A stretch of 64,000 bases of DNA from Caulobacter segnis (GTDB taxonomy: Bacteria > Pseudomonadota > Alphaproteobacteria > Caulobacterales > Caulobacteraceae), in assembly GCF_023935105.1 (NCBI RefSeq), contig NZ_CP096040.1, positions 2,728,001-2,792,000 on the forward strand, written 5' to 3'. Numbering within the stretch: position 1 is the stretch's first letter; every line of letters begins with the position of its first letter. Shown in pieces: positions 35,969 through 43,664 of the stretch. The notes below the pieces were generated by a model that worked only from the letters and a program-made list of their open reading frames with translations, was not told where the DNA came from and did not search any database. The position numbers were made by a program, and so were the translations under genes.

Positions 35969-36975
35969 TGTCCGCGCCGGCCCATCCCCGCGACGTCTAT
36001 CGCCTGGACGGCCAGTCGGCCGCCGAGGCAGCGTTCATCGACGCCCTGGAGCGCGGCCGGCTGCACCATGCCTGGCTGCTGACCGGTCCCGAAGGCGTGG
36101 GCAAGGCGACCCTGGCCTACCGCATGGCCCGTCGCCTGCTGGGGGCGCGGCCCGAGCCGTCGCAGGGCCTGCTGGGCGCGGCGCCATCCGACGTGGTCAG
36201 CCGCCAGGTCGCGGCCCGCTCGCACCCGGACCTGATGGTGCTGGAGCGCCTCACGGATGATGGCAAGGCCCGCAAGTCGATCCCCGTCGACGAGGCGCGC
36301 CAACTGCCGGAGTTCTTCTCCACGACGCCGGCCGTGTCGCCCTACCGGGTGGCGATCATCGATGCGGCCGACGACCTCAACGTCAACGCCGCCAACGCCG
36401 TGCTCAAGACCCTGGAGGAGCCGCCGCCGCGCGGGGTGATCCTCTTGATCAGCCACGCGCCGGGTAAGCTGCTACCGACCATTCGCTCGCGCTGTCGCCG
36501 CCTGGCCGTGCCCGCGCCGGGGATCGAGGCGGCGGCGGAGATGGTCGAGCGCATGGCCGACGTGCCGCATCGCGACGCCGAGCGCCTGGCCCGCATGGCC
36601 CACGGCGCGCCCGGCAAGGCATTGCAGCTGGCCGCCGCCAAGGCCATCGAGGTGGACGACGCGGCCAACGAGATCCTGCGCGGCCTGCCCAAGATCGACG
36701 AGGGCGCGTTGCTGGCCATGGCCGACACCTTCCGGGGCGCGGACGGCATGGCCCGGTTCGAGCTGTTGATGAACCGCCTGGCCGACCAGGTCCGCATCTT
36801 CGCGGTCCAGGTCGCCGCCGACGGCAAGAACTCGTCGGGGCTGGATCGCTGGGCGGCGGCGTGGGAACGGCTCTCCAACGTGCCCGGCGAGGTCGAGGCG
36901 GTGAACCTGGATCGCGCCGACGCCTTCTGGAGCGTCATCTCGGACTTGCGCGCGGCGGCCAAGACGGCGATTTGA
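35968..36975 (+). CDS. holB: DNA polymerase III subunit delta prime
   Basis: 335 residues of clamp-loader AAA+ fold: HHAWLLTGPEGVGKATLAYRM (Walker A-like), VAIIDAADDLNVNAANAVLKTLEEPPP (Walker B region and the conserved NA-LLK-LEEPP helix) and PTIRSRCRRL with the SRC arginine finger motif. It joins tau/gamma and delta to load the sliding clamp. Zinc-module cysteines of gamma are absent, as expected for delta prime. Sits in the tmk-holB-tatD operon order common in bacteria. Confidence 0.93.
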   Translation: MSAPAHPRDVYRLDGQSAAEAAFIDALERGRLHHAWLLTGPEGVGKATLAYRMARRLLGARPEPSQGLLGAAPSDVVSRQVAARSHPDLMVLERLTDDGKARKSIPVDEARQLPEFFSTTPAVSPYRVAIIDAADDLNVNAANAVLKTLEEPPPRGVILLISHAPGKLLPTIRSRCRRLAVPAPGIEAAAEMVERMADVPHRDAERLARMAHGAPGKALQLAAAKAIEVDDAANEILRGLPKIDEGALLAMADTFRGADGMARFELLMNRLADQVRIFAVQVAADGKNSSGLDRWAAAWERLSNVPGEVEAVNLDRADAFWSVISDLRAAAKTAI

Positions 36976-36980
36976 GCGGC

Positions 36981-37760
36981 ATGCTCATCGACAGCCACGT
37001 GAATCTGCACGCGCCCCAGTTCGCCGACGACAAGGACGCCGTCATCGCCCGCGCCCGAGAGGCCGGCGTCGCCCTGATGGTCTCCATCTGCGACAAGGTC
37101 TCGTCCTTCGAGGCCGTGCACGCCATCGCCATGGCCGAGCCGGACATCTGGTGCACGGTCGGCACGCACCCGCACGAGGCCAAGGAGGATCCGGCCCTGA
37201 CCGCCGCGCGCCTGGTCGAGCTGGCCAGTCGTCCGCGTGTCATCGGAATCGGCGAATGCGGGCTGGACTTCCACTACGATCTTTCGCCGCGCGAGGTTCA
37301 GGCCCAGGTGTTCCGCCAGCATTGCATCGCCGCCCGGCAAAGCGGTCTGCCGCTGGTGGTCCACACTCGCGAGGCCGACGAGGTCATGGGCCAGATCCTC
37401 GAGGAGGAGCATGCGGCCGGGCCGCTCAAGATCCTGATGCATTGCTACACCAGCGGTCCGGAACTGGCGGCGCGCGCCATGGCGCTGGGCGCCTGGTTCT
37501 CGGTGTCGGGCATCGCCACCTTCAAGGCGGCGGAGGAGGTGAGGGCGATGATCCGCGACATGCCGGCCGACAAGATCATCGTCGAGACCGACTGTCCGTA
37601 CCTGGCGCCCGTGCCGATGCGCGGCCGCCGCAACGAGCCGGCCTATCTGCCGCACATCTACGACAAGCTGGCCGAGGTTCGGGGGTGGAGCCGGGCCGAC
37701 ACGGAGGCGCGCACCGAGGACGCCTTCTTCACGCTGTTCGACCGGATCCCGCGTCCATGA
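36981..37760 (+). CDS. tatD: TatD family metal-dependent hydrolase
   Basis: 259 residues. Conserved points are the N-terminal DSHVNLH, VGTHPHEAKE, VIGIGECGLDFHY and IIVETDCPYLAPVPMRGRRNEP. The usual HxH of TatD (DSHCHL) reads HxN here, so one metal ligand is replaced or supplied by the His two residues later; this variant seems usual in alphaproteobacteria from memory. The family has DNase activity. It starts 6 bases after holB and overlaps the next gene by ATGA. Function assigned by family and operon. Confidence 0.88.
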   Translation: MLIDSHVNLHAPQFADDKDAVIARAREAGVALMVSICDKVSSFEAVHAIAMAEPDIWCTVGTHPHEAKEDPALTAARLVELASRPRVIGIGECGLDFHYDLSPREVQAQVFRQHCIAARQSGLPLVVHTREADEVMGQILEEEHAAGPLKILMHCYTSGPELAARAMALGAWFSVSGIATFKAAEEVRAMIRDMPADKIIVETDCPYLAPVPMRGRRNEPAYLPHIYDKLAEVRGWSRADTEARTEDAFFTLFDRIPRP

Positions 37761-38563
37761 CCGGACCGTTGGAGTTCACCATCCTGGGCTCCGGCTCGTC
37801 CGGCGGCGTTCCACGCGCCGACGGCAACTGGGGCGACTGCGATCCGGCCGAGCCCAAGAACCATCGCTCGCGCTGCTCGCTGCTGGTTCGACGTCAAGGG
37901 ACGGGCGGGCCGCATCACGAAACCACCGTCGTCGTCGACACCTCTCCCGACCTTCGCCTGCAGACCGCCGCCGCCGGCGTGAAGCGGGTCGACGCGGCGT
38001 TGTTCACACATGATCACGCCGACCAAGCCCACGGCATCGACGACCTGCGGCCGTTCTTCCTGAACCAGCGTCAGCGCATCCCGACCTATATGGACCAGGC
38101 CACCCACGACGGCCTGCTGACCCGGTTCGAGTACGTCTTCAAGACGCGCGGCGGCTATCCGGCCATCCTGGAGCCCCGCCTTATACCGCCGTTGGGCGAG
38201 GATTTCCGGGTCGAGGGGCCGAGCGGCGACATCCCCGTCCACACCTTCGACGTCGATCACGGTGAGATCCGCGCCGTCGGCTATCGCTTCGGCGGCGTGG
38301 CCTACACGCCCGACGTCCGGGCCATTCCCGACGCCAGCTGGGCCGACCTCGAAGACCTGGACGTCTGGATCGTCGACGCCCTGCGCTGGACGCCGCATCC
38401 GACCCACGCCCACGTCGAGCTGGCCCTGGAGTGGATCGCCAAGGCCAAGCCCCGCCGCGCCATCCTGACCAACCTGCATATCGACCTGGACTACCACGCC
38501 CTGAGCGCCCGACTGCCGAAGGGCGTCGAGGCGGCCTATGACGGCCTGCGTTTCACGCTCTGA
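37757..38563 (+). CDS. MBL-fold metallohydrolase, PhnP-like
   Basis: 268 residues. FTILGSGSSGGVPRADGNWG and the metal motif FTHDHADQAHGIDDLRPFF mark the PhnP-type metallo-beta-lactamase family; the usual DH of the motif is DQ here. VDHGEIRAVGYRF and VDALRWTPHPTHAHVELAL complete the site. PhnP cleaves cyclic phosphodiesters; here the operon context (tmk-holB-tatD) suggests nucleotide or RNA-end processing instead of phosphonate use. ATGA overlap with tatD couples translation. Confidence 0.85.
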   Translation: MTGPLEFTILGSGSSGGVPRADGNWGDCDPAEPKNHRSRCSLLVRRQGTGGPHHETTVVVDTSPDLRLQTAAAGVKRVDAALFTHDHADQAHGIDDLRPFFLNQRQRIPTYMDQATHDGLLTRFEYVFKTRGGYPAILEPRLIPPLGEDFRVEGPSGDIPVHTFDVDHGEIRAVGYRFGGVAYTPDVRAIPDASWADLEDLDVWIVDALRWTPHPTHAHVELALEWIAKAKPRRAILTNLHIDLDYHALSARLPKGVEAAYDGLRFTL

Positions 38564-38654
38564 GACTCCGGCAACGGAAAGTCGCTGGCGAAACGTCGTT
38601 GTAGGGGTGAACCTCCGGGAGGGACGAGAAAGTCCGGCCAGGGCGCGCGTTCGC

Positions 38655-38674
38655 CCAAGTTTGTCGAAACTTGG
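38655..38674. other. Perfect hairpin in the gap before the small ORF
   Basis: CCAAGTTT-GTCG-AAACTTGG: an 8-bp stem with a GTCG tetraloop and no T-tract. Possibly a regulator site or a 3' end structure of the MBL transcript. Confidence 0.4.
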
Positions 38675-38768
38675 CCACACGTAACAGAGTTGAAATATGC
38701 CCGCCCAACAACACCGTCATAGGGACGCGGTAGAGTCACTTTCCCGTGCGTCACTGACCAGACCTCCC

Positions 38769-38975
38769 ATGGCTGAAACCGTCACCGTCTCTCGTGAAAT
38801 GTTCCAGCGCCTGCGGGCGCGGTTGCCGGCCGTGACTCGCGAGCATCTGTTCGACTGCTACGCGATCAGCGAAACTACCTGGACCAAGCTGCGCGACGGC
38901 CGCCCTGTGAAGCGTTCCACCCTGGATCGGATCCTGGCCAAGCTGGCGGTGCTCGACGCGCGGGTCGCCGCCTAA
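38769..38975 (+). CDS. Small helical protein, DNA-binding-like
   Basis: 68 residues ([20 protein letters not shown]...). The pattern [40 protein letters not shown] reads as a short helix-turn-helix-like unit, with [12 protein letters not shown] as the turn and recognition region. I do not recognise the family. ATG 38769 was preferred over an in-frame ATG at 38697; neither has a strong ribosome site. It is 98 bases ahead of the kdp operon on the same strand and might affect it, but that is inference. Confidence 0.55.
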   Translation: MAETVTVSREMFQRLRARLPAVTREHLFDCYAISETTWTKLRDGRPVKRSTLDRILAKLAVLDARVAA

Positions 38976-38981
38976 CCCGTC

Positions 38982-38999
38982 TTTATGCCGCCCTTATGC
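38982..38999 (+). promoter_or_regulatory. Direct repeats before kdp, candidate KdpE site
   Basis: TTTATGCCGCCCTTATGC holds two TTATGC units 11 bases apart, one helical turn, the form bound by OmpR/KdpE-type response regulators. A weaker third copy, ccttacgc, lies near 39025. It lies about 80 bases before the first kdp reading frame. Confidence 0.45.
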
Positions 39000-39072
39000 G
39001 GCGGCCCGGCTTCGATATGGAGCCCTTACGCGCCGAAATGGTCTTTGGCCTCCGACACCAAAGGAGGCCGTT

Positions 39073-39156
39073 ATGGCTGATCTTCTCTACGGGGCGCTGG
39101 CGCTTGGCCTGTTCACCCTGTTCGGCGCTTTCGTCGCCGCGCTGAGGCGCGTCTAG
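39073..39156 (+). CDS. 27-residue membrane ORF ahead of kdpF
   Basis: MADLLYGALALGLFTLFGAF followed by VAALRRV, with a perfect AAGGAGG at 39061-39067. It is a single transmembrane helix with positive C-terminus and ends three bases before kdpF. Placement and ribosome site argue that it is translated as the first cistron of kdp. It could be a second KdpF-like stabilising peptide or a regulatory leader. It is too short for ordinary gene callers. Confidence 0.65.
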   Translation: MADLLYGALALGLFTLFGAFVAALRRV

Positions 39157-39159
39157 ACC

Positions 39160-39246
39160 ATGCTCGTGACTCTTCTCTGGGCAGCCGGGGCCGTCGTGGT
39201 CGCCGGCTACATGGTCGCGGCCATGCTGCGTCCCGACAAGTTCTGA
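39160..39246 (+). CDS. kdpF: KdpF, small subunit of the K+-ATPase
   Basis: 28 residues, [20 protein letters not shown] ending MLRPDKF. The single transmembrane helix and the closing LRP(D/E)KF are the KdpF signature. It stabilises the KdpABC complex in the membrane. It starts three bases after the small upstream ORF and lies 13 bases before kdpA. Confidence 0.88.
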   Translation: MLVTLLWAAGAVVVAGYMVAAMLRPDKF

Positions 39247-39259
39247 CGGACCTTATCCA

Positions 39260-40972
39260 ATGACCTGGCAAGGATGGGCGGAGATCGCCCTGACCCTGAG
39301 CCTGGCGGTCGCCATCGGCTGGCCGCTGGGCGTTTTCATGTCGCGCGTCTGGAATGGCGAGCGAACCTTTCTCGATCCGGTCATGCGACCGGTCGAGCGC
39401 CTGTTCTACGCCGCCTGCGGCGTCGACCCGAACAAGAGCCAGAGCTGGCACGGCTACGCCCTGGCGCTGCTGGCCTTCAACGTGGTCGGCTTCTTCTTCG
39501 TCTACGCGGTGCTGCGCCTGCAGGGCGTGTTGCCGCTGAACCCGCAAGGCTTCCCGGGCCTGTCGGGCCACCTGTCGTTCAACACCGCGATCAGCTTCGT
39601 CACCAACACCAACTGGCAGAGCTATGCCGGCGAGAGCACCATGTCGACGCTCAGCCAGATGCTGGTGCTGACGGTGCAAAACTTCGTCTCGGCCGCCACC
39701 GGCGCGACCGTGGCCGCGGCCCTGGCCCGCGCATTCGTCGCCAATCGCGGCGAGGGCGTCGGCAACTTCTGGGCCGACCTGATCCGCACGACGCTGTACG
39801 TGCTGCTGCCGCTGTCCTTCGTGGTGGCGATCCTGCTGGTCGCCTTGGGCCTGCCCCAGACCCTGTCGGCGGGCGTCACCGCCCACACGCTTGAAGGCGC
39901 CGAGCAGAAGATCTCGCTCTACGCCGTCGCCTCGCAGGAGGCGATCAAGATGCTGGGCATCAACGGCGGCGGCGTCTTCAACGCCAACTCGGCCCATCCT
40001 TTCGAGAACCCGACGCCGCTGACCAACCTGATCACGGCGATCTCGATCAACACCCTGGGCTGGGCCGCGTTCTTCGCCTTCGGCCGCATGGTGCTGGCCA
40101 AAAGGGACGTCCGCGCCCTGGTCATCGCGGCCTTCGTGCTGCTGTTCGCCGGCGCGGCAGGCGTCTATGCCACCGAAACTCAACCCGCTCCGGCTCAGGT
40201 CGCCGCCAAGGTCGACGCGTCGGTCAACATGGAGGGCAAGGAGGTCCGCTTCGGCGCGCCTGCCACGGCCGCCTGGGTCGCCGCCACGACCGGCGCCTCG
40301 AACGGCTCGGTCAACGGCATGCACTCCAGCCTGATGCCCCTGGGCGGCGGCATCGCCATGTTCCTGATGCAGCTGGGCGAGATCCTGCCCGGCGGCATCG
40401 GCTCGGGCGTCGCGATCATGGTGGTCATGGCCCTGCTGTCGGTATTCGTCGCCGGCCTGATGGTCGGCCGGACGCCGGAATATCTCGGGAAGAAGATCGA
40501 AGCCCGCGAGATCCAGTTCTCGATCCTGGCCGTGGTCATCATTCCGCTGTCGATGCTGGGCTTCTCGGCCTTCGCCGCCGTCCTGCCCGAAGCGCTGAAG
40601 GGGCTGATGCACAGCGGGCCTCACGGCCTGTCGGAGATCCTCTACGCCTATGTCTCCGGTACGGCCAACAACGGCTCGGCCTTCGCCGGCCTGACCGCCA
40701 ATGCGCCCTGGTGGGACGTTACTCTTGGTGTCGCCATGGCCCTGGGCCGGTTCCTGCCGATCATGGCCGTGCTGGCCATCGCCGGCGCCCTGGTCGCCAA
40801 GCCCAAGCTCGCCCCGACTGCCGGCACCCTGCCGACCGACGGTGGCCTGTTCATCGGCCTCCTGATCGGGGTGATCCTGATCCTGGGCGGCCTGCAATTC
40901 TTCCCCGCGATGGCGCTGGGACCGATCGTCGAGCACTTCCAGGCGCTCGGCGCGGTCGCGGCCCTCCGCTGA
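39260..40972 (+). CDS. kdpA: KdpA, K+-translocating subunit
   Basis: 570 residues with about ten membrane segments. Selectivity-filter regions include [38 protein letters not shown] and [13 protein letters not shown], the KdpA pore signatures. It forms the high-affinity potassium channel-like path. Length matches the family. The 3' end is 11 bases before kdpB. Confidence 0.96.
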   Translation: MTWQGWAEIALTLSLAVAIGWPLGVFMSRVWNGERTFLDPVMRPVERLFYAACGVDPNKSQSWHGYALALLAFNVVGFFFVYAVLRLQGVLPLNPQGFPGLSGHLSFNTAISFVTNTNWQSYAGESTMSTLSQMLVLTVQNFVSAATGATVAAALARAFVANRGEGVGNFWADLIRTTLYVLLPLSFVVAILLVALGLPQTLSAGVTAHTLEGAEQKISLYAVASQEAIKMLGINGGGVFNANSAHPFENPTPLTNLITAISINTLGWAAFFAFGRMVLAKRDVRALVIAAFVLLFAGAAGVYATETQPAPAQVAAKVDASVNMEGKEVRFGAPATAAWVAATTGASNGSVNGMHSSLMPLGGGIAMFLMQLGEILPGGIGSGVAIMVVMALLSVFVAGLMVGRTPEYLGKKIEAREIQFSILAVVIIPLSMLGFSAFAAVLPEALKGLMHSGPHGLSEILYAYVSGTANNGSAFAGLTANAPWWDVTLGVAMALGRFLPIMAVLAIAGALVAKPKLAPTAGTLPTDGGLFIGLLIGVILILGGLQFFPAMALGPIVEHFQALGAVAALR

Positions 40973-40983
40973 GTGGTGATCCC

Positions 40984-43059
40984 ATGACTTCTCTAGACAT
41001 CCACGCTGGCGAGGGCCGACGCGCCCTGGCCGGCGGCCTCTCCGGGGCCGTCCTGGCCCGGGCGGCCAAGGACAGCTTCCTCAAGCTGGACCCGCGCAAG
41101 CTGACCGGCAATCCGGTGATCTTCGCCACCTGGATCGTGGCCCTGCTGTCGACCGTTTCGGCCGTCGCGGCAGTCGCCGGGCACCAGGCGGCGGGCTTCG
41201 CCATCCAGGTCGCCCTGTGGCTCTGGGCCACCGTTCTGTTCGCCAACCTGGCCGAAAGCGTCGCCGAAGGGCGGGGCAAGGCGGCGGCCGACAGCCTGCG
41301 CGCTACTCGCGTGACCACCAAGGCCAAGCTGATCATCGACCCGACCACGGGCACCTGGATTCCGACCCCGGCCCACAAGCTGGGCATGGGCGAGGTGATC
41401 CTGGTCGAGGCCGGCGACGTGATCCCGACCGATGGCGAGATCATCGAGGGCATGGCCAGCGTCAACGAGGCGGCGATCACCGGCGAGAGCGCGCCGGTGA
41501 TCCGCGAAAGCGGTGGCGACCGTTCGGCCGTCACCGGCGGCACCACGGTCGTCTCCGACTGGATCAAGGTCCGGGTCACGGCCGAGGCCGGTTCGACCTT
41601 CCTCGACCGCATGATCGCCATGGTCGAGGGCGCCGACCGCCGCAAGACGCCGAACGAGATCGCCCTGGCCGTGCTGCTGGCCGGGCTCACCTTGATCTTC
41701 CTGATCGCGGTCGTGACCCTGCTGGGTCTGGGCAAGTTCTCGGGCGTGGCCCTGGATCCCCTGGTGCTGGGCGCGCTGTTCATCACGCTCATTCCGACGA
41801 CGATCGGCGGCCTTCTGTCCGCCGTCGGCATCGCCGGCATGGATCGCCTGCTTAAGGTCAACGTCCTGGCTACCTCGGGCCGCGCCGTGGAAGCGGCCGG
41901 CGACGTCGACACCCTGCTGCTGGACAAGACCGGCACCATCACCTTCGGCAACCGCATGGCCACCGAGGTGATCCCGGCCCCCGGCGTGCGTCCGGAGGCG
42001 GCGATGCGCGCGGCGCTGATGGCCTCGCTGGCCGACGAGACCCCGGAAGGCCGGTCGATCATCGAACTGGCGCGCAACCAGGGCCTGACCGTCGAGATCC
42101 CGGCCGGCGCCACGGCCATTCCGTTCACCGCCCAGACCCGCCAGTCCGGTCTGGACATTCCCCAAGAGAACGGGGATGTCCGCAGCTGGCGCAAGGGCGC
42201 GGTCGACGCGGTCTACCGTTCCCTGGCTCTGGATCCCAAGACCGTGGCCGCCGAACTGACAGCCGCCGTCGACCGCATCGCCCGTTCGGGCGGCACGCCG
42301 CTGGCGGTCAGCGAGGGCGGCGCCCTGGTCGGCGTCATCCACCTGAAGGACGTCGTCAAGCCGGGCGTCAAGGAGCGCTTCGCGGACCTGCGCCGGATGG
42401 GCCTGCGCACGGTAATGATCACCGGCGACAACCCGGTGACCGCCGCCGCCATCGCCTCGGAGGCCGGCGTCGACGACTTCCTCGCCGAGGCCACCCCTGA
42501 GGACAAGCTGCGGCTGATCCGGGAAGAGCAGGGCAAGGGTCGCCTGGTGGCCATGTGTGGCGACGGCGCCAACGACGCGCCCGCCCTGGCCCAGGCCGAT
42601 GTCGGCGTCGCCATGCAGACCGGCGCCCAGGCCGCCCGCGAGGCCGGCAACATGGTCGACCTCGACAGCGACCCGACCAAGGTCATCGAGATCGTCGAGG
42701 TCGGCAAGCAGATGCTCATCACCCGCGGCGCCCTGACGACCTTCTCGATCGCCAACGACGTGGCCAAGTACTTCGCCATCATCCCGGCGATGTTCGTGGC
42801 CTCGCTGCCGGCCTTGGGCGCGCTGAACGTCATGCGCCTGCACAGCCCGCAAAGCGCCATCCTGTCGGCGGTGATCTTCAACGCCCTGGTGATCGTCGCC
42901 CTGATCCCGCTGGCCCTGAAGGGCGTGAAATACCGCGCCATCGGCGCCGGCAAGCTGCTCTCCCGCAACCTGACCCTCTACGGGATCGGCGGCCTGATCG
43001 CGCCCTTCGTGGGCATCAAGCTCATCGACCTCGTGGTCTCGGCCCTGGGCCTGGCCTAA
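40984..43059 (+). CDS. kdpB: KdpB, P-type ATPase subunit
   Basis: 691 residues. [17 protein letters not shown] holds the phosphorylated Asp314, [20 protein letters not shown] the TGES dephosphorylation loop, and [21 protein letters not shown] the hinge motif. It powers K+ uptake. ATG 40984 was chosen; the frame is open upstream through kdpA in another phase. Intact. Confidence 0.96.
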   Translation: MTSLDIHAGEGRRALAGGLSGAVLARAAKDSFLKLDPRKLTGNPVIFATWIVALLSTVSAVAAVAGHQAAGFAIQVALWLWATVLFANLAESVAEGRGKAAADSLRATRVTTKAKLIIDPTTGTWIPTPAHKLGMGEVILVEAGDVIPTDGEIIEGMASVNEAAITGESAPVIRESGGDRSAVTGGTTVVSDWIKVRVTAEAGSTFLDRMIAMVEGADRRKTPNEIALAVLLAGLTLIFLIAVVTLLGLGKFSGVALDPLVLGALFITLIPTTIGGLLSAVGIAGMDRLLKVNVLATSGRAVEAAGDVDTLLLDKTGTITFGNRMATEVIPAPGVRPEAAMRAALMASLADETPEGRSIIELARNQGLTVEIPAGATAIPFTAQTRQSGLDIPQENGDVRSWRKGAVDAVYRSLALDPKTVAAELTAAVDRIARSGGTPLAVSEGGALVGVIHLKDVVKPGVKERFADLRRMGLRTVMITGDNPVTAAAIASEAGVDDFLAEATPEDKLRLIREEQGKGRLVAMCGDGANDAPALAQADVGVAMQTGAQAAREAGNMVDLDSDPTKVIEIVEVGKQMLITRGALTTFSIANDVAKYFAIIPAMFVASLPALGALNVMRLHSPQSAILSAVIFNALVIVALIPLALKGVKYRAIGAGKLLSRNLTLYGIGGLIAPFVGIKLIDLVVSALGLA

Positions 43060-43085
43060 ACAGAGCCATCGGAGACTCATCCGTC

Positions 43086-43664
43086 ATGCTTTCGCATCTT
43101 CGCCCCGCCCTGGTTTCCATGGGCCTGTTCACCGCGCTGCTGGGCGTGGCCTATCCGCTGGCCGTCACCGGCGTCGCCCAGGCGGCGTTCCCCGTGCAGG
43201 CCAACGGCAGCCTGGTCCGCGACGCCGGCGGCAAGGTCGTCGGCTCCGCCCTGATCGGCCAGACCTTCGCCAAGTCGGAATATTTCCACGGCCGCCCGTC
43301 GGCCGCCGGCAACGGCTATGACGCCAGCGCGTCCAGCGGCTCGAACATGGGGCCGCTGAACGACAAGCTGATCGCGCGCGAGAAGACCGACGCGGCCGCC
43401 CTGCGCGCCGAAAATCCCGGCGCGGTCATCCCGGCCGACGCGGTGACGTCCTCGGCCTCGGGCCTGGATCCCGACATCTCGCCGGCCAACGCCCGCTTTC
43501 AGGCGCCGCGCGTGGCTCGCGAACGCGGCGTTCCGGTCGGCCAGGTGACGGCGCTTGTCGACGCTCAGGTGCAGCAGCCGCTCCTGGGCTTCATCGGCCA
43601 ACCGCGCGTCAATGTGTTGACGCTCAACCGGGCGCTCGACGCCCGCTTCCCGAAGGGCGGATAG
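43086..43664 (+). CDS. kdpC: KdpC subunit
   Basis: 192 residues: one N-terminal transmembrane helix (SMGLFTALLGVAYPLAVTG), then the conserved SALIGQTFAKSEYFHGRPSA, ASSGSNMGPLNDKL and the C-terminal VNVLTLNRALDARF. It bridges KdpA and KdpB. The stop TAG abuts the TTG start of kdpD. Confidence 0.95.
   Translation: MLSHLRPALVSMGLFTALLGVAYPLAVTGVAQAAFPVQANGSLVRDAGGKVVGSALIGQTFAKSEYFHGRPSAAGNGYDASASSGSNMGPLNDKLIAREKTDAAALRAENPGAVIPADAVTSSASGLDPDISPANARFQAPRVARERGVPVGQVTALVDAQVQQPLLGFIGQPRVNVLTLNRALDARFPKGG

Noticed and set aside
38570-38650. A riboswitch or RNase P-like RNA in the gap before the small ORF
   Set aside because: gagaaagtccgg only superficially resembles RNase P RNA; the rest does not match and the size is too small.
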